This document shows, in pieces, positions 35,251 through 46,311 of a DNA stretch of 64,000 nucleotides (positions are counted from its first letter, which is position 1; each line of letters opens with the position of its first letter). Source of the stretch: Hygrophila difformis (taxonomy: Eukaryota > Streptophyta > Magnoliopsida > Lamiales > Acanthaceae); contig JAOANR010000006.1 in assembly GCA_030278955.1 (NCBI GenBank), forward strand, positions 29,803,124 through 29,867,123, written 5' to 3'. Under the pieces are notes generated by a model. The model was not told the origin of the DNA. It saw only the letters and a list, made by a program, of their open reading frames with translations, and made no database searches. Made by a program: the position numbers and the translations under genes.

Positions 35251-36465
35251 ATGCCGCCGCGCAGGGATGGAAGGCCCAGGAGGAGGGGAAGGCCTCGTAG
35301 GAATCCGGGGCCAGCTTTTGGGGGTCATGGACAGTACCATGAGAATGGTGGATTTGGCAATGATCACGTGGAAGATGTTCCAATTGAGGAACCTGTAGAG
35401 GTGGAGGATGACTGGAACTATGAGGACGAACCAGTGCCTCCACCACCGCCGCCACCTGTACAGATGCCCATTGACCCTCAGTTTATGCAATATATGTTTA
35501 GTGCTATGTATGGGATGTATCAGGGGCAGGCGAATCAACCTGCACAACCACCACCCAGACACGTGGATTACGTGCATCTAGCAAGGCATTATCAACCGCC
35601 GGTCTTTAGTGGAGGAGTAGACCCGGTTGCTCTGACTGTTTGGATTTATCATATGGAGGAGATCTTCGAGAATATAGACTGCCCAGAGGATTGGAAGGTC
35701 AGGGTGGGACAGCAGTATCTTACTGGACCAGCTCTCCATTGGTGGAGGTCGCGTAAGAGTGAGCTTATGGCGAGACCCAACTTCTCATGGGAAGTTTTCT
35801 GTCATGCTTTGAGATCCCACTTTTTCACTACACAGATGATGAATGTTAAAAAGAGGGAATTTCTCAACCTAGAGCAAGCAGGAAATATGACAGTGTCTGA
35901 GTACTATGGTCGTTTTGTGGAACTCATGTCATACGTACCAATGCTAGTTGCTAATGAGGAAGGTAAGGTTTCGAAGTTTGTGGATGGATTGAAGGCTGAG
36001 ATCCGGACTGGGTTTAGCAACCAACATGCCTGCTTAGCTTCAGCATATGATCAGGCTTTATGCATTGAAAGAGCTCGTGCTGATATGCAGCGCGTGAGGG
36101 CCGCTCGTCGCCGGGAGTCAGGGGGGCCGATTAGACCCCATCATAGGCAGACGAGGCCGAGAAGCGGTGGAGAGACCTCTAGGCCTCAGACTTATGCACA
36201 GCTACCGTATAGAAGCGGACCCCACTGCTGGAATTGCGGACAGCAAGGACATTTGAGGTCACAGTGCCCACAGTTGGTGGGTCGAGTAGGAGGACCTACT
36301 TCAGATGCGTCTGGTGGGAATGCGTCGCGTGGACGAGGTGCAGACAGAGGTCGTGGACCACAGGGGGACCGTGGGGGCCGTCTCAATGTGATTGAGCGGG
36401 CTGAGCTAGATGGGCGAGATGATGTCATGACTGGTAAGTTGCCCATTGTTCAATTTCAATCTTGA
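35251..36465 (+). CDS. gag: Chromovirus Gag
   Basis: An open frame of about 404 codons from MPPRRDG. An arginine-rich and then acidic/proline-rich N-terminus precedes the retrotransposon gag core, from about residue 100 (YQPPVFSGG, WIYHMEEIFE, GPALHWWRSRK, EFLNLEQAGNMTVSEYYGRF). A CCHC zinc knuckle, CWNCGQQGHLRSQC, lies near residues 325-340. It forms the virus-like particle and binds the element's RNA. The frame stops after VQFQS; in related elements gag and pol are usually one frame, so this stop may be a defect. An upstream in-frame extension starts at 35215, but MPPRR matches relatives. Confidence 0.88.
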   Translation: MPPRRDGRPRRRGRPRRNPGPAFGGHGQYHENGGFGNDHVEDVPIEEPVEVEDDWNYEDEPVPPPPPPPVQMPIDPQFMQYMFSAMYGMYQGQANQPAQPPPRHVDYVHLARHYQPPVFSGGVDPVALTVWIYHMEEIFENIDCPEDWKVRVGQQYLTGPALHWWRSRKSELMARPNFSWEVFCHALRSHFFTTQMMNVKKREFLNLEQAGNMTVSEYYGRFVELMSYVPMLVANEEGKVSKFVDGLKAEIRTGFSNQHACLASAYDQALCIERARADMQRVRAARRRESGGPIRPHHRQTRPRSGGETSRPQTYAQLPYRSGPHCWNCGQQGHLRSQCPQLVGRVGGPTSDASGGNASRGRGADRGRGPQGDRGGRLNVIERAELDGRDDVMTGKLPIVQFQS

Positions 36466-36499
36466 TCGACTTAACCATCTGTAACAAGTACCCCAGGTA

Positions 36500-36850
36500 G
36501 TGCCTTATGTTATTAAATGCGTAGGTACTATACTAGTTAATAATGTGCCTGCTTATGCCTTATATGATTCTGGTGCATCATGCTCGTTTATATCATCGGA
36601 ATTCGTAACTAATAATGATATGGAACCACTGGAGGCTTATCAACTCCCTGTTACGCTACCTTCGGGAGACCTCATGCGGAGCCAGTGGATTAAACCCGAT
36701 GCACAGATAATCATCAAAGAGCGAGAGTTCAGAACGAATCTAGTGGTGCTAGATTTGGCCGGTTTTGACGTGATTTTGGGAATGGATTGGCTGTCTAAGT
36801 ACCGAGCCAGATTAGACTGCGGGATACCAAGGATTTCCTTTACCGAAGAA
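36500..36850 (+). pseudogene. pol: Chromovirus aspartic protease domain, joined to a deletion
   Basis: The frame 36500-36886 contains the catalytic YDSGASCSF, LPSGDLM and [19 protein letters not shown], the typical protease fold ending just before reverse transcriptase. After LDC the sequence jumps at about 36830-36850 into the connection upstream of RNase H ([19 protein letters not shown]), which is in another frame. All palm and finger motifs of reverse transcriptase, including YxDD, are absent. Confidence 0.8.
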
Positions 36851-37205
36851 GAAGGTGACAGAGGCTCCGGCCTTAGTGTTACCTGATGAATCGGGGGAAT
36901 ATGAGGTATACACAGATGCATCTTATCGAGGACTTGGGTGTGTGCTTATGCAGTATGGCAAGGTGATTGCATATGCATCTAGGCAATTAAAGCCTCACGA
37001 GCTGAATTACCCGACTCACGACCTGGAGATGGCAGCGGTCGTGCATGCATTAAAAATTTGGAGGCATTATCTTTACGGAGCCAAGTGTCAAATCTATTCG
37101 GATCATAAGAACCTTAAATGTCTCTACACTGCAGATAAGATGAGCGGTAGGCAAAGAAGGTGGTTAGAGTTTTGCAGGACTACGACACGAGTATTCAGTA
37201 CATAG
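36846..37205 (+). pseudogene. pol: Chromovirus RNase H domain
   Basis: [62 protein letters not shown] and [10 protein letters not shown] contain the RNase H acidic residues (TDAS, E, SDH). Near 37165-37180 a single-base change shifts the frame, so the linker to integrase ([23 protein letters not shown]) continues in the next frame from about 37170. Confidence 0.85.
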
Positions 37206-38401
37206 AAGGGAAAGCCAACCGGGTGGCTGATGCACTAAGTAGGAAAGGACATGTACTGAATTCAATTACTCTCCCTTGGAAGTTAAGGCAAGAGTTGGAC
37301 AAGGAAGGTATTGTGGTTGTTCCTTACGACACGATAGCGAGGTTGAATGCTATGACGGTGGTGCCATCATTACTCGAGGAACTCAGACAAAGTCAAGCTG
37401 TAAGTCAAGAGATGATGCATTTGAAAGCTCAGATTCGTAAGGGTAAAGCGGAAGGCTTTGTGATTGATAGCAAGGATATGATCAAGTTTGGGGACCGTTG
37501 GTGTGTGCCTCCGAAAGATCAGGCGCTGAAAGGAAAAATTATGGAGGAAGCACATTGCACACCTTACTCCGTACATCCAGGAGCAGTAAAGATGTACAAG
37601 GATTTGAGGCAAAACTATTGGTGGAAAGGCATGAAGAAGGAAGTGGCAGAATTTGTGTCTAGGTGTTCCACTTGCCAGAAGGTGAAAGCCGAGCACATGA
37701 GACCTTCAGGCTTATTACAACCTTTGGATGTTCCCACTTGGAAATGGGAGTCCATTGCTATGGACTTTGTCACCGGGCTACCCAGGACACGGAGCAGTTT
37801 TGATACTATTTGGGTAGTTGTGGACCGACTAACCAAGAGTGTTGTGTTTATACCAATGAGATTGAACTGGAGCATGCAACAGTTCACTGGCGCTTACATC
37901 CAACATGTGCTTAGACGTTTTGGTATTCCTCGAGAAATCATTTCCGACAGAAATTCCAGATTCCTGTCAAGGTTCTGGAAGGAATTGCAGACAGTCTTTG
38001 GGACGCAGATCAGTATGAGTACTGCGTGGCACCCTCAGACTGATGGACAGACCGAAAGGACCATTAGAACCTTGGAGGATATGTTGAGGGCGTGTGTGAT
38101 GGATTTTCAAGGATCGTGGGAGGAACATCTACATATGGTGGAGTTCTCCTACAAAAATAGCTATCACGCGAGTATTCGTATGGTGCCTTACGAGGCCTTA
38201 TACGGAAGAAAGTGCAGGACACCCTTGTGTTGGAGTGATCCTTCAGAGCGAGTGGTGATGGGTCCTGAACTCATTGAACAGACCACGGAAGTGGTACGAG
38301 TGATCAGAGACAGAATGAAGGAAGCTCAGGATCGTCAGAAGAGTTATGCTGATTTGTCCAAGAGAGACATTGAATTCGAGATTGGAGATTGGGTACTTTG
38401 A
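37206..38401 (+). pseudogene. pol: Chromovirus integrase
   Basis: The zinc-binding HHCC module is HCTPYSVH then CSTC (37550-37680). The catalytic core has D in AMDFVTGLP, D in IISDRNSRF and E in GQTERTIRTLEDML. Y-x-H and GPELI follow. The three acidic residues are kept; the usual SDRD reads SDRN, which changes a neighbouring, not the catalytic, residue. A missing T near 38398 turns VLLRVSPMKG into a stop (VL-stop), cutting off the chromodomain frame. Confidence 0.88.
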
Positions 38402-38859
38402 GAGTGTCACCCATGAAGGGCGTGAGACGATTTGGGAAGAAGGGGAAACTGAGTCCCAGATTTATAGGCCCTTATGAGATCACTAAAAAGATTGGGAAGG
38501 TCGCTTACCGATTAGAATTGCCAACTGAGCTGGGAAAGGTGCACAACGTTTTCCACGTCTCTCAGTTGAGGAAGTTTATCTCGGATCCTAACAAGGTTAT
38601 ACAACCGGATGAGGTGGAGTTGGATGACAACCTAGAATACGAAGAATACCCCGTGGCGATTCTCGACACTAAAGAAAAGGTACTTCGCAAGAAGGTGATC
38701 AAAATGGTGAAAGTACCTTGGTCGAGACATGGCGTAGAGGATGCCACTTGGGAGACAGAGGAAAGCATGGCTAGGCGTTATCCTGAATTGGATTTGACTC
38801 CAATTCAGTGGAGTAATGACCTTAATCCATACTTTTTCATTCGAGGACGAATGATCCTA
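38389..38859 (+). pseudogene. pol: Chromovirus integrase C-terminus and chromodomain
   Basis: In the shifted frame: RVSPMKGVRRFGKKGKLSPR, FIGPYEITKKIGKVAYRLELP, HNVFHVSQLRKF (GPY/F module), and then a chromodomain-like tail, PVAILDTKEKVLRKKVI, VKVPWSRHGVEDATWETEES. Chromodomains steer integration to heterochromatin. A polypurine tract, AAGGGGGAGAGAT (38859-38871), follows directly before the 3' LTR. Confidence 0.85.
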
Positions 38860-38871
38860 AGGGGGAGAGAT

Positions 38872-41363
38872 TGTAACACCCCGATTTAATTAACTCATAA
38901 TTAATTAATTTAATTATGGTTAATTAGCAAAAGACTTAGTATGTGGATTATTTTGTAGGGAATGAAGATTTAAGTGGGGGAATAAGTGAGTTCAACTCAC
39001 AAGATAATAAGAGTCAAGTGCTCAAATGGGTGCAATGTGGTCAAGACAAGTGGTGTAGACCTTTTAACCCACATTCCGACCCGACCCGACCCTTTTGCCA
39101 ACCCGGGTCGACCCACATCTCATCAAAACACCCCCAAATCAGCCATGACCTTTCATTTGCACCCAACACTTAGAAATTTAGGGCTCATCCCGTTTTTGTG
39201 GAGGAAGAGAGAAAAATGGTGCCATCGGGAAGGAATTGACAAGTTTGGGCTCTAATCAAGTTGGGGGATTGCTTATATATGCTTTGGTAAGTATTTTTCT
39301 AGCTTCAACACTTGATTTTGAGGATGTTTGAGTGGGTTTTGGAAGTGATGAAAGTTGGTGACGGGAATCCAATTTTTGGGATGAACTCTTGTAGATTGGC
39401 TTGGAATTTGTGTTAAATCCTTGCTTGGGAGTTGCAAATCAGTTTTGGGAGCTAAGGTTAGTACTTGAGACCATTTTGGTGTTGTTGATTTCAGTTTTTA
39501 AGCTTCAAATGGTTTCAAGATCAAGAAATCATGTTCTTGGATGAATTATGATGTTGGGAGCTTGATTCTTGCAATATAGGCTTGGAATTGTTGATTGGAA
39601 GCTTGCAGGTTGAGAAGAGGAGCTTGGAGACTCATCTACATACCAGGCAAGGGTAGAGATAGGCCTAAATGGGGGCATAATCGGTGGAATGGCCGGAAAC
39701 CGCCATTTCCATCGTTTCTGTTGTGTCGGCGCGCAGTTGGGGCGCCCTTTAGCCAAACAGCGCGCGAGCAGCGCGCGACACGAATGTCACGACGCCCGTG
39801 ACAGAACCCGCGCGGGGTTGGCGCGGTTTTCTTGAGAAAACCGCGCGGGGAGCGCGCCAGCTCCCCTGCCCGCGCGATTCGTCCGCTCGTTTTCCGGTTC
39901 TTCGTCCTTCGTGTTTCCTTAGTTCTTCTTATGCTTCTAGCATGCCATAACCATCATTATGCTCACAATCTTTGAACTTAGTTGCGATTAGCGGTGATCT
40001 ACTATGCCTTAGTTGAGATCGAGTCTTGTTTCGCTTCTATGTTGATGTGAGTGTTAGTGCCGATATGTGGGGCTTGGCACACCCTTGACACTTAACTCGC
40101 GATGAGTTGTTTATTTTGTCATGACACGTAATTTACGTATTGACATGTGTGGAATCTGATTATGTGTTGGTGCCGAAATGTGGGACTTGGCACACCCCGG
40201 AATATTTTAAAACTACTATTTTAAAGAGCCCGGATTATTCTTTTTAAAAACTATTATTTTCAAGTATTATTATTTTTAAAGTTATCATTTATATCCTAGT
40301 CTGATTTTAAAGCTATTTATTTTAAAGAAAATACTTCACTCGAGATGAGTGATTGAATTGAATCTGAATATCTGTGATGATATGTGAATATCTGTGATGA
40401 TATGTGAATATCTGTGATGATATGTTGAGACTGAAAAGGATTTATATCCTAGTCTGTATTTGGCTAGAAAGGGCTCATGACCCTTAGCCTGACCCGCTTG
40501 CCGTAAGCCACGATTTCAGCTGTTAGTGTCCGCGGCGGGGGCACTGTGGGTATGTCTCTCGACCATTAAGGGGTGTGGACCCTTATATGGGAGGGAATAC
40601 CGACCATGGTACCTAGGTGCGCGCTAGACATGCTTATGTGTTGCATTTAGGGTAGATAGACATCCTAGGTCATAACATTTCATCTCATCATCCATCATTC
40701 ATCTTATTTGCTGTGGTTGAAGCACCGGTATGGGACGGTGTGATGTTTACTTATTTGCACTGTTTAATTTTTATGTTATGCCTAACAAATGTTTAAAAAC
40801 GGAATATATCTCCACCTATATGTATAAATATACTTTAGGGAATCAAGTTAATTCTTGTTTCCCCTTATGCCGATTCTTCTATTCTTGCTCAGTACCTTGT
40901 ACTGACCCTTGCTATGTTTTCATGTATAGATATTCCCGGGGAGGACGCAGAGCCTGAGCACGATGTGGGGTTTGGGGATGAGTGATCTACCTAGGGATGC
41001 ATTAGCATGTTGTGGACTTATGTGCTTGACTTGAATAATATGCTATGATTTATTACCTAGTCTCGTACTGTTGTGGTACGGATCGGTACACTATATTCTG
41101 TCTCGTGTGTTACTTAATATCTCTGACAGGTGAGATGAGACTGATATGTCGACTGTTATGTCGCATGAATAAGGCTTGTAAGCCGGACGTCTGTTATGAC
41201 GTGAGGTTTCCTTTCTGGATTTGTACTCTGATATTATGATTCATTGGCTTCCTGGTTACTTGGCTACGTGTTATTGATCTTAAATTGATTGGCCAACAGT
41301 TTAAGAGAGGTAACACGGCAGTGACGTCTCAGAAATTTGGTTTTAAATTTTTGGGGCGTTACA
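38872..41363 (+). repeat. 3' LTR of the chromovirus
   Basis: 2492 bp, almost identical to the 5' LTR. Differences noticed: C for A at about 39420, T for C at about 39786, one extra C near 39880, T for C at about 41048. The hairpin is at 39821-39846. Confidence 0.95.
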
Positions 41364-41470
41364 ATCAACTACATACATTATTTTATTATAAATATTCTTA
41401 TTATCATCAATCAACAAAGGTAATAACTTAGCATGATCTGCTTCCATTTCTTCCTTATTTTAATATGTCT
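41364..41470 (-). pseudogene. Helitron helicase remnant, N-terminal side
   Basis: On the minus strand the sequence reads EMEADHAKLLPLLIDDNKNIYNKIM, matching LLPLLNxxQKxIYDxII at the start of Helitron helicase motif I. The chromovirus inserted just after it. It supports the Helitron call and orientation. Confidence 0.6.
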
Positions 41471-41971
41471 CTTCTAGCATCAATAGATTATTTATTTCAG
41501 ACGTTAAAACTTCATTTAATACCGGCATTCCAGAGAAAATTTTCAAACTTATAGAACTCGGAGCAATTAGCCTTTCAATATGAACTTACTTTAATAATTC
41601 ACAATTACAATTTTCTAACAAAGTGAGATTTATATTTGTTTTTCGTCAATTGTAAATCTGTTAAAATTAGATTAATGAATTACATCATCCATTGTTTAAA
41701 TGTTACACTTTTCCCTTTTTGGGTGTTTAGAAATAAGTGTTAAATTATCATATTTAAAATATTTTAAAGGTTAATAATTTTTACTAATTGTACTTAAATT
41801 GTTAATTTTTTATATTCATTAAAATAAAACTCAAAAGGAATAAAGTCATATGTGACTTATTTTAATTATTTAATTACTTCAACTAAATAAATTTTATTAA
41901 CTTACTTTAAATCTTGTGTCATTTTCCTAGTGTTACACTTATTATACGGATGGAGTATTTCTTAAAAAATA

Positions 41972-42230
41972 TTTCCTCCATCGCACTCAAAGTGTCTCAT
42001 TTTGAGTTTTTAACATTGTTTATTGATCAACTTTGATCTAATTTATCGTAATTAGATGCCAAAAAAATACAGTCTAATTCGATCTTATTAGATTTTTCTA
42101 ATCATGTAGTTTTAGAATATGTATTTTACATAATTTTTACATATGTACATTTTAAGATATTAAATGTTAAACAAATATATTGGACGACGTATCCAAAATT
42201 TTTGAGACATAAATAATGGGATAGAGGGAG
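41972..42230. mobile_element. Stowaway-type MITE inside the Helitron
   Basis: 259 bp. The left end TTTCCTCCATCGCACTCAAAG and the right end ATGGGATAGAGGGAG are imperfect inverses, flanked by TA (41970-41971 and 42231-42232). A second decayed end (CGGATGGAGTA, 41948-41958) just to the left belongs to another, older MITE covering about 41700-41958. Confidence 0.75.
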
Positions 42231-42949
42231 TAGATTAAAAAAAATTAAATTTTCCTTCTTTATTTACTGATGGATCTATTTGCAACCATATAATTGTATA
42301 TTACTTTTAAGAGAAATGACACATTTTTGTGAAAACATGGCCTATATATACACTAATTAATATATAGAAATATTTTTTATATATTCATTAATGAATCTTT
42401 AATAATATAAATTCCATAATACACTGCAAATTCCATTTCAATTTGAAATTCCAGTTTGTTAAAAAATAAAAATTGTGGGAACTTTATATAAATTAAAAAT
42501 TAAATATCTTTTAAAAGCTAAAAATTGGGATTTTCATATACACATTAATACTTTTTTTAACATGAATAAATAAATGTGATGTGCAATGTACATTTTGCTT
42601 ACATCATTCACCATACAAAAAATATATAATCAAAATTGAGACCAAACCTACACAAAATTACCGGCATTACAATATGTTCATCAAATTGAACTATAAACAC
42701 AACATAGTTCTTAGTTGCCAGTGCAAAACCTCGGCATAATAATCCTATAGTGTAAAAACTGAAAATTTATAAATAAATACTAAATGCACCATATAATTTA
42801 AAATAAATAAAATAAAAATATAAAATAATAAAATCTAAAATAGATAAAATAATAAATGCAAATAAATAAAATCCAACATAGATAAAATAAAAAATGCAAA
42901 ATTTCAAATTTTATCTTCAAATCTTTTTAAAAGTGAATATATAGTGATA

Positions 42950-43640
42950 CGATAGGATGATAGAGTAAGAATTCATAAGTAAATGATAGATTTTATACAC
43001 GATAGACTAAAATCTATAATGAATAAATAAATAAATACGAAAATCTAAAATTAGTAAATTAAAAATGATATAGATAAAATAAGATATGCAAAATTTCAAA
43101 TTTCAAATCTTTCAAATCTTTTTAAAAGTGAATATGGTAGAAATTCCATATGTTTGAAAAACTGAAATATAAATAAATAAATAAATGTGAAAATCTAAAA
43201 TTGATAAATTAAAAATTGCAAAAATTTGTAAAAATTAGAAATTTTAAATGGAGACACCACATTAAATATAGGATGAGTTGTTCACTAATGCTTTAATATA
43301 TATATATATAATAGATTTTATACACGATAGACTAAAATCCATAATGAATAAATAAATAAATACGAAAATCTAAAATTAGTAAATTAAAAAATACAAAATA
43401 ATATAGATAAAATAAGATATGCAAAATTTCAAATTTCAAATCTTTCAAATCTTTTAAAAAGTGAATATTGCAGGAATTCCATATATTTTAAAAACTGAAA
43501 ATCTATAATAAATAAATAAATGTGAAAATATATAATTGATAATTTTTTTTTGGTATATAATTGATAAATTAAAAAATGCAAAAATTTATAAAAATTTGAA
43601 ATTTGAAATGGAGACACCACATTAAATGTAGGATAGGTTG
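42950..43640. repeat. Tandem duplication of the Helitron 5' end region
   Basis: Two units of roughly 330-355 bp (about 42950-43310 and 43311-43640) share GATTTTATACACGATAGAC, GCAAAATTTCAAATTTC, GGAGACACCACATTAAAT and GTTGTTCACTAATGC. The inner unit also ends in a TATATATA stretch resembling the true terminus at 43666, so the element has two nested 5' ends. Confidence 0.8.
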
Positions 43641-43666
43641 TTCACTAATGCTTTAATATATATAGA

Positions 43667-44384
43667 TTACTACTAGTACTAAGATGATGTTTTTCATTTT
43701 AGCTTAAGTACAAGTAATCAAGTCTAAGTCGAATTCAACAAGCTTGGCCATGCATGATATATATACCAAAAAAAAACAAAAAAAAAAAAAAACAAAAAAA
43801 CAAAAAAAAAAACAAAAAACAAAAACAAAAACAGAAAACAAAAAAAACTTGAGCAATTTATGGAGTTCGATCAAACTCTAAAGTTTTAACTATCAACCAT
43901 GGGATTAATAAACAAATTCAATCACTCCTAATATTGCATTTGCATACCAACCATAAAATTTGGGACTTCTCTCAACCCCAAGCTTCAAACGCACATACCA
44001 ATCAACATAAATAGCAAAAGAATACATACAAATGTGTGAAGAACTAACCAGACCACGGAGAATGCCAGACGCAGCAAGGTAGGCGATAAGGTTTCCAAAG
44101 AGACAAATATAGGATGAGCAATGGCAACAAAGCAGAAGCAGCGATGGCGACATAGCAGAAATAGCGATGGCGATAGGAATGGGGAAGTGGTAGAACGGGA
44201 GACGGTTCTAGAGAGATAAAGCGGAGAGTCGCGATAGGAGGCCGAGAATTGAAAGAGCAAATCTCACCGATTCTCCGTATTTTAGAGAGAATGAGAAGTA
44301 GAGAAAGAGAATCATTTCAAATCTCTGACATTACCAAACAAAGGAATTGGGCCAATTCTTGGTACCAAACATGCTCAGATGCTT
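43667..44384. other. Intergenic DNA with A/C low-complexity tract
   Basis: 43769-43847 is poly-A broken by single C. A hydrophobic minus-strand open frame (43905-44260) has no recognisable homology or composition supporting a gene. No other feature seen. Confidence 0.5.
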
Positions 44385-44666
44385 TTGTACTCACCCAACC
44401 CAAACCCACCGTCTATTATTTCCATGTACAAAAGCCAAAACTCATGTAAGCTTTGAGTCGATGGGTCATCACAATGTAATCCAGGCCAGGCCAAGCAGGG
44501 AGTGGGTTTGGTCTCAGAGATCCCACTGAATAATCCATTCTATTTATCCCATGGCGAAAAATCCTGAGAGAAGCCATAAATTTACTGATTGTCTGGCTAA
44601 ATTCAGTCGGGTAATCAGTCCTCTGTTGAAGAATGGCTTTGATTATCAAGTTCCATTTGTCATTTT

Positions 44667-46311
44667 TGCCATGGGAGTCCGGATCAACCAACCCGACCCG
44701 TCTGACAGACGACCCAATCCGGATATGTGGAACAGGCAGATAAATAATTCAAGCAGACAGGAAAATGCTTGGAGTAATCCGGATCAAAATTCTAGTGGGC
44801 TTACACTTATTGGACTACAAATAATTAAATGGACAAAGGGAGTGAGGAGCCCAATTCTCACCAGCCCAATCTGCATCCTCTTCATGGGCCGAGCCATCTC
44901 CTCGTGCAGCCCATTCCATGACCCAACAGAAAATCCCACAAGCCCAATTCTCCTTCACATAGCCCAAGCTGTAGCCGGCCCATTCCTATGCAGAACCGGC
45001 CCACCACTATTCAGCCCAGACGGATGCCGCTCCAGCCCACGCCCATGTTGATTCCAAGGGCTGGCTCCGATCATCTTCTCGGCGTCGCCTCGAGCTCCGG
45101 CCAGCCACCAACGTCGACAAGGCAACTCCTGCAACTGGATCATCTCCGTCCCTCAGAGTTGTATCTTCATCGCCGGCGACCTCGTCATCCCTTCCATCAC
45201 CTCCATCATTTCCGTCGTCTCCATCATCCCAAACCGGCAGCAGCTCTCCCTCTCCGATGTCCTTCGTCGATGCCAACGAGCTGCCCCCATCTCCGGCGAG
45301 CATCGCCATCAACAGTCTCCTCCGGCCTTCAATGGAACCACGGACAGCCCCGGGCTATCGACTAGCTTCTCCGACCCATCGCAAGCGCCCTCTCCGGTCA
45401 CCGACCTCGGTGGACAAAACCCCAGAATTATTATCCCTATGCCGGCCAGGATGCGCGCTTCCCTCTTCACTATTGGAACTTACGGACAGACCTCGGCCAT
45501 GCCTCCGATCACCATCTTCATTATTCCGGCCACCCCGAAAAGCGAAGCTACGGCGAAGAGGAAAACCCCGATTCGCCGCTATCTTCTCCGGCAAAGCATT
45601 CTTCGACTCCGGTCACCATGTCCGAACTCCAGACGACCTCCAGCAACCTCTGCCATGCCTTGGTCCGTCTCCGACCACCCTCCACCACTGCCAGCACCCA
45701 TCGTCCCCATCGGAAGAAGGCTCCGGCAGAAGCTCCCATCGACTATGACGCCAACTACGCTATCCTCTATCCCATTCTACGACGTCAAGCTCCATCACGC
45801 TCGAGAGTTCAGCATCGTCCTGTCGCCGAGGGTTCAGCGTCGTCCTTCTTTTTGCACAGCGTCGTCCTTCATGCTGCTCAGCGTCGTCTTTCACTTTGTC
45901 TAGCGTCGTAGTTACTATTATTTCAACACTTGTTTTATTTCCTAGGATTGTTTAATCTTTGTTGCTAGTTGTTTAATTGCTTGTATTTTGGAATGCCTAT
46001 AAATAGGCCATTCCCAACACTTTGCCATTAACCTTTTGGAAATGAATATACTTTGAATACACTTGGAGAGTGTTGTATGCTTTGTTTGAAAGGTCGTATG
46101 AATTCTTCCACCAAGGTTGGATTCCTTTTGAGTATTTGAGGTGTGCTCAATCGTATAGACACCTTGAGGATATCGGTTGAGGGATTGATGAATACTTATG
46201 TGTTAGTAAATCCAATATTGAGTATCCAATGAGGTAATCTCACATATCCTTTTATCTTTGATTTCATATTGTTCTTGTTTGTAAATCGTATCCAATCCTC
46301 AATCCATGGCA
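44667..46311 (+). repeat. 5' LTR of the LARD-like element
   Basis: 1645 bp. A C-rich stop-poor middle (44880-45800) is followed by a short repeat array based on CAGCGTCGTCCTTC (45832-45908) and a TATA box TATAAATA at 45998-46005, which places the likely transcript start near 46030. Confidence 0.93.

Larger units (their letters stand above)
32460..41363 (+). mobile_element. Ty3/gypsy chromovirus (Tekay-like), RT deleted
   Basis: 8904 bp with 2.49-kb LTRs (32460-34950 and 38872-41363) that begin TGTAACACCCC and end GCGTTACA. The 5-bp target duplications ATCAA are at 32455-32459 and 41364-41368. By eye the two LTRs differ by about three substitutions and one single-base indel, so the insertion is very young. 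Domain order gag, protease, RNase H, integrase, chromodomain is that of Ty3/gypsy; the C-terminal chromodomain and gag style fit the Tekay/Del branch. The reverse transcriptase between protease and RNase H is missing. It lies inside the Helitron at 29908-43666. Confidence 0.95.
29908..43666 (-). mobile_element. Helitron, split by a Ty3/gypsy insertion
   Basis: Read on the minus strand, it starts TCTATATATATTAAAGC at 43666 (preceded by A). It ends with a 9-bp hairpin arm pair (29919-29927 with 29929-29937, CCCGTCGAG/CTCGACGGG), seven bases and CTAG at 29911-29908, followed by T. These are the defining features of Helitrons: TC start, 3' hairpin, CTRR end, insertion between A and T, no target duplication. 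Minus-strand helicase relics lie inside. The total is 13,759 bp; without the nested LTR element (32460-41363 and one target copy) it is about 4.85 kb. The rest is AT-rich and decayed. Confidence 0.85.

Noticed and set aside
35204..35577. Minus-strand histidine/proline-rich ORFs over gag
   Set aside because: Antisense shadows of the gag frame.
43905..44260. Hydrophobic minus-strand membrane protein
   Set aside because: No recognisable family, no splice or promoter support; overlapping frames look like shadows of low-complexity sequence.
44988..45748. Pro/Ser/Arg-rich proteins in several frames of the LTR, and their copies at 49608-50368
   Set aside because: Overlapping open frames on both strands reflect C-rich, stop-poor DNA. 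There is no conserved motif, and the frames are not kept in both LTRs.
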